Source: Aureobasidium sp. EXF-3400 (lineage: Eukaryota; Ascomycota; Dothideomycetes; Dothideales; Saccotheciaceae). From it: DNA of 64,000 bases. The stretch lies in contig SWBL01000025.1 in NCBI GenBank assembly GCA_024195585.1, positions 62,001 through 126,000 on the forward strand. Direction: 5' to 3'. Of this stretch, positions 43,038 through 53,164 are shown piece after piece (position 1 is the first letter of the stretch; every line of letters begins with the position of its first letter). A model generated the notes under the pieces. It did not search any database. It was given only the letters and a program-made list of their open reading frames with translations, and was not told where the DNA came from. The position numbers and the translations under genes are program-made.

Positions 43038-44896
43038 TCATACACCAGGCACGAACTTGTCCTTGTTTTCCGAAGAGATGAGAAGAGCTTGCTCTAGCCC
43101 ACACTCCTTTGCTATCTTAGCCAAACGACCATAAATATAGAGCCATTGGTCCTTCGAGATGCGAGGGCAGCTCGCAGCTGCATGAAGAGGCCAGATGAGA
43201 GAGTAGCCGCCTATCAGATCTGCTATCGTGTCCATTTGATCTGGCGTTCGCGCTCTCTGTTTCCCGATGCCCAGGAAGAATGGAACACTCGAGCAAATCT
43301 CGTCAACGGTGCGTTGTTCGATCCAGAGTGTGTGAATGTAGCGATCGTCCATAGGGTAGTCGTGTGGTCGAAGCCATTCCAATCCGTTCAAGATAACCGC
43401 TGCAGAGAGCATGTGGCATGAGTGTAACTTATTCAGAACACTGGCCTTATGTGCGTCGGCAAATGCATGTACGGGACCTACCCATGCATCCGCATTGAGC
43501 GGGTCCACTGGCTTCTCTGGTATGTAATCAATCGTGTATGGTAGCCAGTCAACGGACAAAGATGCGGCCCAATTTTGCATCCTAGTTTCCAGATGGCATG
43601 CTCGTTCTATTAGCTCTTCCATGGCTGCCATGCTTTCGGTATTGCGTTGTCGCTCAAAAACGCGTCGTGACTTTTCCATTAATGACGGGAGCTCGATGGT
43701 GCAGTGAGTGAGATAAGCTAGTGGATCGTCTTCGGTGGTGTCGCATAGCCAGTTCATGCCTGCTTCGAGTTGTTTGGTTGGCTTGCCTTGTCTTATACAG
43801 TTGATGAGCATGTGTGTTCTTGCTGCGCGGAAGAGTGCCAGGCTTTGCTCGGTCTCGAGTTGTTTCATTCCTCTGCCTTGAACAATCGCACTTGCACCTT
43901 CTACGTGATTCGACCAAGCATTGATGGAGTTATCCGTAGCTTTTATGGACTGTCAAGACCAGTTAGCAAACGTGTTTCTGACAGACGATTGCTAGGAATG
44001 CTAACCTCATACAGACATAACAACAGAGTCGCCTGTAAGGTCTCGTCGGATGTTGCTTGTATTGGATCCTGAAGAGCGCCAGCGGCAATCCGCATAGCCT
44101 TTCCATAAGTATCGGCTGCACGGTATTGCAGATGCTTCTGATCGGGTAGTTGTGAGATAGCACATAGTGCTGCTGCGTGAGTCGCCGTCCGTAACAAGGA
44201 TCCCTTAGAAGAAGTACCGTACATAGGAGCCAGGAATGGAAGGAAGCCACGGACGGTGTCCTGAGTTCTGTACAGACGAGCAAAGTTTCTGAAGTATACA
44301 TCGACAACTTCTTCCTCTATTGAGAAAGTAGGTTGCTGACAGATCGTTGTAAAGGCCTCAAGATCACTTTGCGAGGGCTTCTGTATGAGCATCATGTTGT
44401 TGTAGGTATTAGATCCTGACAGAGGGTTGGTTGATGCGACTGTCAAGTCAGTCAGGGCATCGGACGTAACGGCCTTTGGACATATGGTCGCGCATTCTTT
44501 GCTACTTTGGGAACCGTGTTAGTCCTGAATCGTATATAGCTTGCGAACGATACTCACGATATCGAATCAGGAGATCTAGATGCCCGCGGCTTTCTCGCTT
44601 TTGTGACTCTACTGGTCACTTTCTCGGTCTGGTTCCGGAATATGTAGTCCGCTTCATCCTTGTAGCCCAGGCATACTCGCGAGCTCTTTTCACATTGTGT
44701 GCATGTTGGTCGGCCTTCGTCACACTATAATCCTGTAAGTGGCTTGCGTAACATATAGCATAGGTATGCTTACCTACTTTGATTTTTCGCTTTTTGCACG
44801 TGGCACAACCTCGACTTGGTTTGCTTGATACAATTAGCTGACTTGTTCTTGCCTTTTCTCGTTTTCTGTCTTTCTGCCTTACCCCCCGTACACCAT
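43038..44896 (-). CDS. Zn2Cys6 transcription factor with fungal-specific C-terminal domain
   Basis: Five minus-strand exons, 44896-44883, 44823-44778, 44724-44558, 44501-44006 and 43949-43038, encode 544 aa with introns of 59, 53, 56 and 56 nt. The first exon is only 14 nt (MVYGG), but joins to KPSRGCATCKKRKIK, the usual start of this subfamily (MVYxGKPSxGC). The cluster is Cys11-X2-Cys14-X6-Cys21-X6-Cys28-X2-Cys31-X6-Cys38, followed by LGYKDEADYIFRNQ. The later part (VVDVYFRNFARLY, LRTATHAAALCAISQ, TLQATLLLCLYE, WSNHVEGASAIVQGRG) is the DUF3468-like transcription-factor domain. It is probably a nuclear regulator; targets are unknown. Exon 1 is short but canonical on both sides, so confidence in the model is good. 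Confidence 0.87.
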
Positions 44897-46042
44897 GCTT
44901 GCTGGTCGAAGCGGGTGATGGCGATATACACAAATCGACAAGAAACGTATGGAGAATCACACCTGGGGTTCCGGTAAGACTACACAACAGTTGCTGCCTA
45001 GATGGATATGATAGAAAGACACAGCGGTTTAGGATTTTTCCAAGGATGTTATTTTATCAATTTCACCCTGCGAAACTCTGTCGCTTCCATCTGAAGTCAT
45101 TCGCAAGAATTTCCCCTTTGGGTCAGCTTGACCTCGGAGAGTGTCGGGAGTCGGTGGCCGCGCTCGCCGACCTAATTTTACCGATTCTACCGAGGTCCCT
45201 TTCTTTGCCCTTAAACAAATCCAGGGTCGGTCGTCACTTTATCTGATGTATAAGAGCATCTTCCCCAGTCGTTGGTAGATTGTTTCCACTTGCATACCAA
45301 ATACAGGCCATCTTAATGTCAGCCTCCCGACTGAAATCATAATTCAAGTCAGCATGACTCAAGCAACGACACGATGATGAAGACGGGACCACTTCACCGG
45401 TGCGACACACGATCCTTCGCAAGTTCTGCTTCGGATTCAACCCCTCTTCCCTTCCAACTCTCTTGCTTTCAGGAAACTGTCGCTCTGCAAACATGTGTAT
45501 TTCCTAGCCAATTCAAGAAAGAGGAAGATTCCTTCGGGTTAGTCTGATGTACTGCGCGAGCCGGCGAGCTAAAGAATGGGAAAGTAGGAGGCTTCAAGGG
45601 AACAAGAGAAGGAACAAAGCTTGAAGATCTAAAGGATTGAAGCACGCTCTAATATGCTTTGAGCGGATACCACGGGACAATTGCTGCAAATCTATTCTCA
45701 ATGGGTTATCCTATTCGCTGGTTACCGCATCCTCTAGAGTGCATCTCGTATTCTGGCCGCGTCTTTGCTTATGAGCAAATTGGATACGTTCGGGACGATG
45801 TTGTACTGCAGCCTGCAGACCGACAACCAGTAAGACTTACGCGCGTACGTATTGCGTATAAGTCATGCAGAGTCCTCAGAGCCACCGGAGCGGCATTCAA
45901 TCGACGGATATAATCCTTCGGCCCATCTATCACAGATGCGTGTGGCACGGTCCATCAAGGCCGAACAGGCAGCAGGAATGTGAGTACTGTAAGTCGATGT
46001 CTGTTGCTTCTCTCTTTCGACTGTCTGATCATATTGTCGACA
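44897..46042. other. Divergent promoter interval
   Basis: It separates the minus-strand Zn2Cys6 gene from the plus-strand DUF3431 gene. Near 45979 the string GTGAGTACTGTAAGT could hold a 5'-UTR splice donor for the latter. No frame in between is supported. Confidence 0.45.
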
Positions 46043-47037
46043 ATGAGAGTGGTCCAAAACCGCAAATGTTCAAGATACTCGGCGGTCCGGTATGTATCGA
46101 CTGCCATTCTCTGCCTACTCTGCGTAGCGTTGTTCTTGCGCTTGATTTCTGGCCTAAGGACTGTCAGTCTCAAACCAAGACTCCGCAAGCTTGTAGAAAG
46201 TCGCAACGATGCCAAAGACATTGACGCAGAGTATGCGACTCCAGACATGGGAATCGTCATGGCAAAGACTCGTCCTGAAGACGTTAACTGGCTACTGGAA
46301 CTCTACGAAGACTTGCCTTTCCGCCCTTTCATTTACTCTGTAGATTCGTCTGTCGAGCCTGGATGTCTCGCTCCCCGATCAAGAAGAGGAAGAGAAACTG
46401 CGCCCTACCTATCTTATATCATCGACAACTACGATTCGCTACCGGAGTATTCTATATTCATTCACGCAAAAGACGAGCAATGGCACAACGATATAGGCAG
46501 CAAAACAGCAGACACGCTCAGGTCTCTTCGCTTCCAGCATATCAATGGCACGGGCTTTGTCAATCTACGCTGCTCATTGAGCCCTGGATGCCCACTTGGT
46601 GTGAACCCTCTGGATCCTACTGAGCAGGACATCCGCAACAAGGATACAAGAGCTTTCTTTGCAGAAATATACATGGAGCTGTTCGAGGTGCCACGCGAAA
46701 GAGTACCGAGGCATATTGGCAACGTCTGCTGTGCACAATTTGCTGTCACCAGAGCTCGTATCTTACAGCGACCTAAATCCGACTACGAGAGGATGCTCAG
46801 GTGGGCTGACCATACTCAGGAGGGGGACTTTGGTGTGGGTTGGGTGTTCGAGAAACTCTGGGACATCATATTCGGAATGGATGCGATAAAGTGAGTACAC
46901 ACCTACAGCCTTTCCGGTTTGTCGCTAACATTCGTTCTTCAAGTTGTCCCGAATATGAGCAGTGTCGCTGTGATCTGTATGGTTGGTGTGGTCCACTGGC
47001 GACTTCGGGAAAGATATTGAAGCCTAGCTTTACTTGA
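46043..47037 (+). CDS. DUF3431 protein, predicted type II membrane protein
   Basis: Two exons, 46043-46890 and 46944-47037, encode 313 aa with a 53-nt intron. The first in-frame ATG is at 46043; upstream in-frame codons lack ATG. Residues ~17-37 are one hydrophobic signal-anchor (STAILCLLCVALFLRLI). The luminal domain matches DUF3431: MAKTRPEDVNWL, YEDLPFRPFIYSVD, LSYIIDNYDSLPEYSIFIHAKDEQWHND (several conserved pieces), FVNLRCSLSPGCP and CCAQFAVTRARI, ending with WVFEKLWDIIFG. The IFIHA and DEQWH region resembles glycosyltransferase-like families. The reaction is unknown. The C-terminal tail is Cys-rich (CPEYEQCRCDLYGWCG), likely disulfide-bonded. Confidence 0.9.
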
Positions 47038-47647
47038 AATTCTAAGTCGATATTGTATCCCCAAATGGATTAATTACCACATTGTTTTTGAACATGTCGA
47101 CAAAACCACTTGTCAACATTGAGGCGTCTTTTGTCATGGTGCATCCCTCCGACGGCGTTTCCGCGTGCGCTATACGCCAGCCTTAAGAGACTATGATGGG
47201 TCAATGATGAACACGCAAACGATCACATAATTCTATCCTTCAGATACCGTATAATGATGCGGCCTGATGATCAACCGCCGTGTCTTGGAGGATGGTGATT
47301 GTAGCTCGCTGAAGTTATTCCTACCATTGCCAATGTAGTCATGGGAGGCGAGGGTCGGTACGATGTATACACAAACACCGGCTATATACCAGTAAAGGTT
47401 CATGTGTAACAGCATGACCTTTTAAACATCCATCTCTGTATTCGATTCATGTGCGATGTCGTCTGAATATGGTAGTTAAGAAGGAAAGTGCACCCGAGTT
47501 TTCGTGGAGCTCGGAAAGCTTGTTCCCGGCCGAGTGAAATCAACCTTGATCTTATCACTCGACCATGCTAGTTACATCATTTTCCAAACTCATGTCGCCT
47601 TAATATCTCACCCTGGGTCGCCTACTCGAACGGTTCCATATTCCATC
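47038..47647. other. Intergenic interval
   Basis: Between co-oriented genes. An in-frame stretch before the next ATG (47504-47647) belongs to the leader. No separate gene is supported. Confidence 0.5.
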
Positions 47648-49407
47648 ATGGCCATCACCGAAGGATGGAAGGACAAAATGGCTTGGCCGCGGCTAATCGC
47701 CTTCATGGTCATCGTGTTTATCCTTCTCACGACCGTGAGCTCTGTGATGAGAAGGAAAGGGGCCTTCGACCTTCCGGCAAACGGTCGTCCTGGAGACACA
47801 AAGCCACACGAAGATGTAGTGATCAATACATGGTGTCCAGTACCGCAACTGCCAGTTCTATCACAAGATAACTTGACATCCTTGGCCGACTTTGGAAACA
47901 ACAAAGACTTGGTTAAACAGCAGGTTGAGCGCCTTAGTGCTGCGGTCAACGTACCGACAATCTCTTATGATGACAATGATGATGTGGATAAGGATCCGAG
48001 GTGGCATGCCTTTGTTACTTTACATGAGATTTTGAAAACTCAATTCCCGAGAGTGTATGCAAACATCACAAGTATTGATGAACGTGTGCTGACCTTTCAA
48101 ATAGGCATGAGAAGATGAATCTCGAAACAGTGAATAGCTATGGTCTGCTTTACACGTTACCGGGAAGTTCTCAAGACCTGAAACCACTCGTTATCATGGC
48201 CCATCTGGATGTTGTACCGGTACCAGATCCAAGGAAATGGAGCCATCCTCCGTTTGAAGCATACTTTGACGGACAGTGGCTGTGGGGAAGAGGTGCTGTC
48301 GACTGCAAAAATACTCTTATCGGTGTTTACAGTGCCATGGAACGGTTTCTCGAGCAGGATTTCAAGAACAAACGAACCATCATTCTGTCATTCGGATTTG
48401 ACGAAGAGACCGGTGGCTTCAGAGGTGCCAAATACTTGGCCGCTCATCTAACAGAAAAATACGGTGAGAACAGTATTGAAATGATTGTCGATGAGGGAGG
48501 CAAGATGCGCAAGGTCAACGATGTGCTGTACGCATTACCAGCAATCGCGGAAAAAGGCTTCCTCGACATCGTCTTGACCTTGAACACTCCGGGTGGTCAC
48601 TCTTCAGCACCACCAAAGAATACAAACATTGGCATAATGTCTCGACTGATTGCAGCTGTTGAAGACCACCCATTCACGCCACACATCGACGAGCACAACC
48701 CTTTCTGGAACTACCTAAAATGCGAAGTCGAAAACTCTCCCAAAACAGCAGAACCCTGGCTACGAGAAGCCCTTGAGAAAAACGAAGACTTTGCAGACAG
48801 ATTGATCTCATCACGCGGCGATTCAGTGCGCTGGTCCATGCAGACCTCACAAGCGGTAGACATCATCAACGGCGGCATCAAAGACAACCAATTACCAGAG
48901 ATGAGCCAAACCATCATCAATTACCGCGTTCTCCCAAGCGACACGATCAACGACGTTGTGAAGACTATAGCCGATATCCTCGCACCCCTCGCCAACAACC
49001 TCAGCATTGCAGTCCAAGGACCTGGCTATGCACAAGTCGACCGCGGCTCCGGTATCCTCAATATCTCTACACTGAACATTCTTCCACCATCTCCTGTTTC
49101 TCCCACCGGTCCCGATGTAGGAGTGTGGAATATATTCGCAGGCACTATACGTCAAGTTTTTGAAAACACATCCGAGAGACTTTCAGCACGGCAAGTCATT
49201 CCTGTGGGTACGATTTCGGTGGGAAATACAGATACTGCGCATTACTTGCAATTGACGAGGAATGTATATCGCTTTTCGCCGCTGTCGGAGGAGACGGCTA
49301 AGGGTGCGCATACGGTGGATGAGAGGGTCGATATGCAGGCGCATTTGGGCGGTGTCAAGTTTTACTATGAGTTGATCCGGAATATGGATGGTTATACTGG
49401 GAGTTAA
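47648..49407 (+). CDS. M20 metallopeptidase, carboxypeptidase S-type, membrane-anchored
   Basis: Two exons, 47648-48054 and 48105-49407, encode 569 aa with a 50-nt intron. The splice rebuilds FPRVHEKMNLETVN, a normal CPS1-family segment. An N-terminal anchor spans about residues 13-33 (WPRLIAFMVIVFILLTT). Zinc and catalytic residues are visible: His169 and Asp171 (MAHLDVVPV), Asp202 (GRGAVDCKN), Glu236/Glu237 (GFDEETGG), an Asp in VDEGG at about 265, and a late His in TDTAHY. The dimerisation domain has GHSSAPPKNTNIG. The family removes C-terminal residues from peptides, in yeast in the vacuole after cleavage from its anchor. An N-tail before the anchor is short and cytosolic. The start was chosen because it directly precedes the anchor. 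Confidence 0.95.
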
Positions 49408-49706
49408 TCATGGGAGAGCAGTGGTATCTGATGATGTATTGGAGTATGTGAATACAGCATTTGTTTTTCTTTACAGACGTTGACGATGTCTATACTGGAA
49501 AGGAGTGATTATGGTTCTGTTAGAGACAGCAAACACTGGACCCGTGAAATAGCATGAGGGGAAAAAATTCAATATACGTTCCATATGTATCGCAAGCTCC
49601 AAGATATGCTATCTAACCTTTCCCTTAAACCAAAAATCAAAAACCCCGCTCATTGCTATGTGTGTAGAAATAGAAAAGATGGAAAGATGTACACAAAAAA
49701 AACTCC

Positions 49707-52295
49707 TCATGGTTCGTAAAGACTGTATCCGTCATCTTCATCTTGCTCTCCTTGATCAAAGGATTCCTCTTCGTCTGCAATCCACTCGCTAGCAGAACAG
49801 CTGGACTGTGTCATCCCACTGACATCACCATCTTCATCGAGGCCTGCCCATTCATAGTCATCATCAGCCGCCCCAGAACCTACAGATTCGACTTCTGTGT
49901 CTCCTCCATCAGCCATAGCCAGGTCAACAACATTAGCGACATTGTGGCTGTGTGGTGTAGCGTAAGCGGTAGGTGTGCTGAGTCGTTTTCTGCTGGAGCC
50001 TGGTCTGCAATGACTGCGTGTTTCCCATGCATTCTCCAGCATAGGTGTTGGAGGCTCGTGTGACCATCGTGGTGTCAGTTCTTCAAGTCCACCTCTATAT
50101 CTACTAGGCGACCCAGACGTGCGACGACGTTTTTGATATGCAACTGGTGTGCAAGAAGGACTTGTGCGGCGTTTGGATTGAGAAGCTCGTTTTGTGATGA
50201 TGGGGAAGGATTCGGAGAAACGAGGGGTTATGGTGTCGGCTGATGAGTCTGAGGTGTATGATTTTGCGGATGGGCTGTCGATGTCTGGGTCTTCGAAGGT
50301 GACGCCTGAGCTGCGGCGTTTGCCTATAGAGGTGGTGCTGTGTTGCGAGATCTGTGATATGAAGGAGGAAAAGGTGGGTGCGTCGTCGAGAGCGGCCATG
50401 TGTGCCCAGAAGGGCTCCGAGGGTACTCCGCTGCTGAACAGCATACCGGACCTGGCAATGGCGTTTTCATAGCGCGGTAGATCGCGAATTTGCTGCCATG
50501 TCCAACCAGTCTTTCCCGGCTGGATGTAGCCATCGGCGGTTGTCATATAGAGGCGCTTGCGGCCACCCTTGCCGTTCATGAAGACGCCTGAATCTAGGAA
50601 AGAGATGTCCCATGTGGAGGGTGTAATCAACTCGTGTGGTTCCATGTAACGAAGCCAGGAAGATTTCTTAACCTTTCGCAACGGCACGAACGGTTCTTTC
50701 AGTGCTTCGTATGGTTGCTGTTGGTTATTCTTACGACTATATGGCTGTGATTCGACAAAGTCTGCAAAGGCGTCCTTGATTGACTCCCAGATGCCACGCG
50801 CGCCAGTATCGACGATGCTGACATTACGGACAAGTCCTCGACTTTGAAGACGCTTGAAGAGATTGCTGGTCAGGCCTGGCGCCTTCGGCCAGAGCCACGG
50901 GTTGATAGTGTTCGCCCATTCTTCAATTGTGTCCGCGGTCCAAGCAGGTCCTTTGTTTCCAGCGTGAGCAAGTATGCCACCAGAGGATGAGTCTCCTTGA
51001 TCGCATTGGGCGGCAGGCGTACTCGGACATACATTTGGGTCAGAGTCGGACGATTCATGCCAGACACCTTTCAAAGTGCGACCGAAAGGGAGAAGGACGA
51101 CTTCGATCTCCCATGGGTTTGCGTACGAAGGCTGTGCACCCTCCAGATCTGCCAGTCGATCCTCAACATCTGTTACACGAGAGAGAAGTGCCTTGCTACC
51201 GGCGTATGTCTTGAGGTCCTGGAAAGATGTCGTTGCTTGCGAATCTTTGTCTTCAAGAGCCAGTTGAGATTTCTTAAGACGAGCATCAATATCTTTTCTC
51301 CAGTATTCCATTTCCAGCAAGCGGCCATCGAAAAGCTCAAACTTTTCCTGCACTTCATCAAGAGGGACATGGGAAAAGGAATAAGTCTCGAGTGTTTCCA
51401 GTCGCCGTACACAACTTTGAAGGATGTTTTGTACATCTGGCGTTACTGTTTTGGTTGGTGTGCTTGGTGCTTCTTGTGGTTTGTTATCGACAAATCTGGT
51501 GACCTCTAAACATGGTTTGGTGTCTGGGAGCTCGTGGATCTCAGGATCAGAATCCGCAGGCTTCGAAAGCTGGTTGTGTTCAGGCTGTGTTTCTCTTTGG
51601 TTGTGGTGAGCATCGGAAGGTCCGTCTATTCGTAATGAGTCAGGTACATAATCGGCCGTGGGTGTTCCTTGGACAGTAGGACTGGCCATCAAGCCGTCCA
51701 TATTTGGGAACAGTGACGCATATCGCCGTTCGTTGGACGTTGAACTCTTCACCGGCGACGGGTCGGCCGACGTGTGCTGTGGTTCCGGTTGCGGTTCATA
51801 TGACAAAACACTAGCAGGAGCAGTAGACGGAATCCAGTTTGGATCTTGTTGCCATCGCGCAAAGTTGTTCAAGCGTCCCCAGACATCGTTGGACAAGGGC
51901 GCAACTCCTGATCGCTCTATCGGATTATGTCTGCTATTGTCTTGTGCAGGAATGACCGGCGGTTGGACCCGGGGACCAACTTGTAAACTAGTATTACGGC
52001 CGCTATGGTGATCTGATGGTATAGAGGGAGCGCTGCTGTGTCGCATCAGGCTAGTAGGTGGGGTAGAGTCGGCTGTAACATCGTGGAAACAAGCGTGATG
52101 TCCGCAGGCGCAAAGGACGGATGGTGCATTCTGACTATCTACGGGCTTGTCGAGCCAGAATCTACGACAGCCACAGGTTGGGGCTTTGTGGCCGCTACTG
52201 AGTGGGCGAAAATTGCAGGAACCAGTGGGTAGAGACGCGTAGGATGTGGTCGTGTTTGCTGTGTTTACAGCGTTGTACCACGGTGAAGCCTCCAT
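49707..52295 (-). CDS. Uncharacterised 862-aa protein with Cys/His motif and coiled coil
   Basis: Single minus-strand exon of 862 aa. Residues ~38-72 have a Cys/His-rich motif (CGCRRFWLDK, then LCACGHHACFHD) that may bind zinc. The next ~200 residues are Pro/Ser-rich and disordered. A helical region around LQSCVRRLETLET and EVQEKFELFDGRLLEMEYWR suggests a coiled coil. A better conserved-looking core follows: WEIEVVLLPFGRTLKGVWH, WTADTIEEWANTINPWLWPKAPG, LFKRLQSRGLVRNVSI, LRYMEPHELITPSTWDISFL and YMTTADGYIQPGKTGW. The C-terminal part is basic Ser/Arg-rich, then an acidic tail (about the last 50 residues, DDDYEWAGLDEDGD). It is possibly nuclear. I do not recognise the family. Confidence 0.88.
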   Translation of the reverse strand: MEASPWYNAVNTANTTTSYASLPTGSCNFRPLSSGHKAPTCGCRRFWLDKPVDSQNAPSVLCACGHHACFHDVTADSTPPTSLMRHSSAPSIPSDHHSGRNTSLQVGPRVQPPVIPAQDNSRHNPIERSGVAPLSNDVWGRLNNFARWQQDPNWIPSTAPASVLSYEPQPEPQHTSADPSPVKSSTSNERRYASLFPNMDGLMASPTVQGTPTADYVPDSLRIDGPSDAHHNQRETQPEHNQLSKPADSDPEIHELPDTKPCLEVTRFVDNKPQEAPSTPTKTVTPDVQNILQSCVRRLETLETYSFSHVPLDEVQEKFELFDGRLLEMEYWRKDIDARLKKSQLALEDKDSQATTSFQDLKTYAGSKALLSRVTDVEDRLADLEGAQPSYANPWEIEVVLLPFGRTLKGVWHESSDSDPNVCPSTPAAQCDQGDSSSGGILAHAGNKGPAWTADTIEEWANTINPWLWPKAPGLTSNLFKRLQSRGLVRNVSIVDTGARGIWESIKDAFADFVESQPYSRKNNQQQPYEALKEPFVPLRKVKKSSWLRYMEPHELITPSTWDISFLDSGVFMNGKGGRKRLYMTTADGYIQPGKTGWTWQQIRDLPRYENAIARSGMLFSSGVPSEPFWAHMAALDDAPTFSSFISQISQHSTTSIGKRRSSGVTFEDPDIDSPSAKSYTSDSSADTITPRFSESFPIITKRASQSKRRTSPSCTPVAYQKRRRTSGSPSRYRGGLEELTPRWSHEPPTPMLENAWETRSHCRPGSSRKRLSTPTAYATPHSHNVANVVDLAMADGGDTEVESVGSGAADDDYEWAGLDEDGDVSGMTQSSCSASEWIADEEESFDQGEQDEDDGYSLYEP

Positions 52296-53164
52296 GTGGC
52301 TTTAGAGAAGCATGATCCGAGAAGATGTGTACCCTGGATTGAGATAGTTGATTCGGCTAGGTTAGGCGACTGGCCTGACGTATTCATTGAAGTGAGAAGA
52401 GGGGAACGGTGTGGAGGAAAGGGCAATCAGTGTTTAGAGCAACAAAAGTCGATGAGGGATCGGATGCGCATCCCACGCGCCCGGATCCATCGACTCCACC
52501 TTGAACGCGGCCCGTAGCGCAGAACGCTGAAACGCTGTTCTCTCTGCTCTCAAGCACGAGATAACATGGTATACACCTTGGACCGACGCGTGTGATCATC
52601 CAGTATATGTTTTTAAAGCTCTGGTCTCACAAGCAGGCGCGAGATAGGTGCTCACCGTCTTCGCGTATGTCTTACGGTGTGCTGTGCTTGATCTTCTTGA
52701 GCTCATACATTTTGTGCATCAACTTTAGTGCAATCAGTAGAAGAGTGGTATATTTTATGGCTAACAACGGCCAGATCGAGCATCTAGAATGGACTGGTAG
52801 TTTGCGTGATGATTGCGGGCGTGACGAGGTGATGGTACGGCAGGGCAGGGTGGGTGGTCATAGCGTCTCGTCGAAGTTGTACCTCACTGACGTCCTGCGC
52901 GGTCTCTCCATCGACGCGCTCTACATATTCACGGTCGAGTCTTGACGATCTCTCCGAGGCGTAGCAATCAACCGAGTCGCTACCGTCGCGTCGTCGACCA
53001 GTCGTCGAGTGTGCAGATTCTACATAAAGGTAAGATTTTTTCCCGGCGCATTCGAGTCGGACGATAGGACGCGTCGTCTCGACCCGGACATAGTCCGTAG
53101 AGACAGAAAGGTGTATACTGACTGCCATAGTTCTGCCGCCTGCCACGCGCGCCAGCCGCTCGCC
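52296..53164. other. Divergent promoter interval
   Basis: It separates the minus-strand 862-aa gene from the plus-strand long Zn2Cys6 gene. No supported frame; the 231-codon minus-strand frame at 52784-53479 is the antisense of the next gene's Gln/His tract. The leader of that gene is GC-richer from about 52970. Confidence 0.5.

Noticed and set aside
46043..49407. DUF3431 and M20 peptidase as a functional pair
   Set aside because: They are merely adjacent and co-oriented with a 610-bp gap; nothing in either sequence links their roles.
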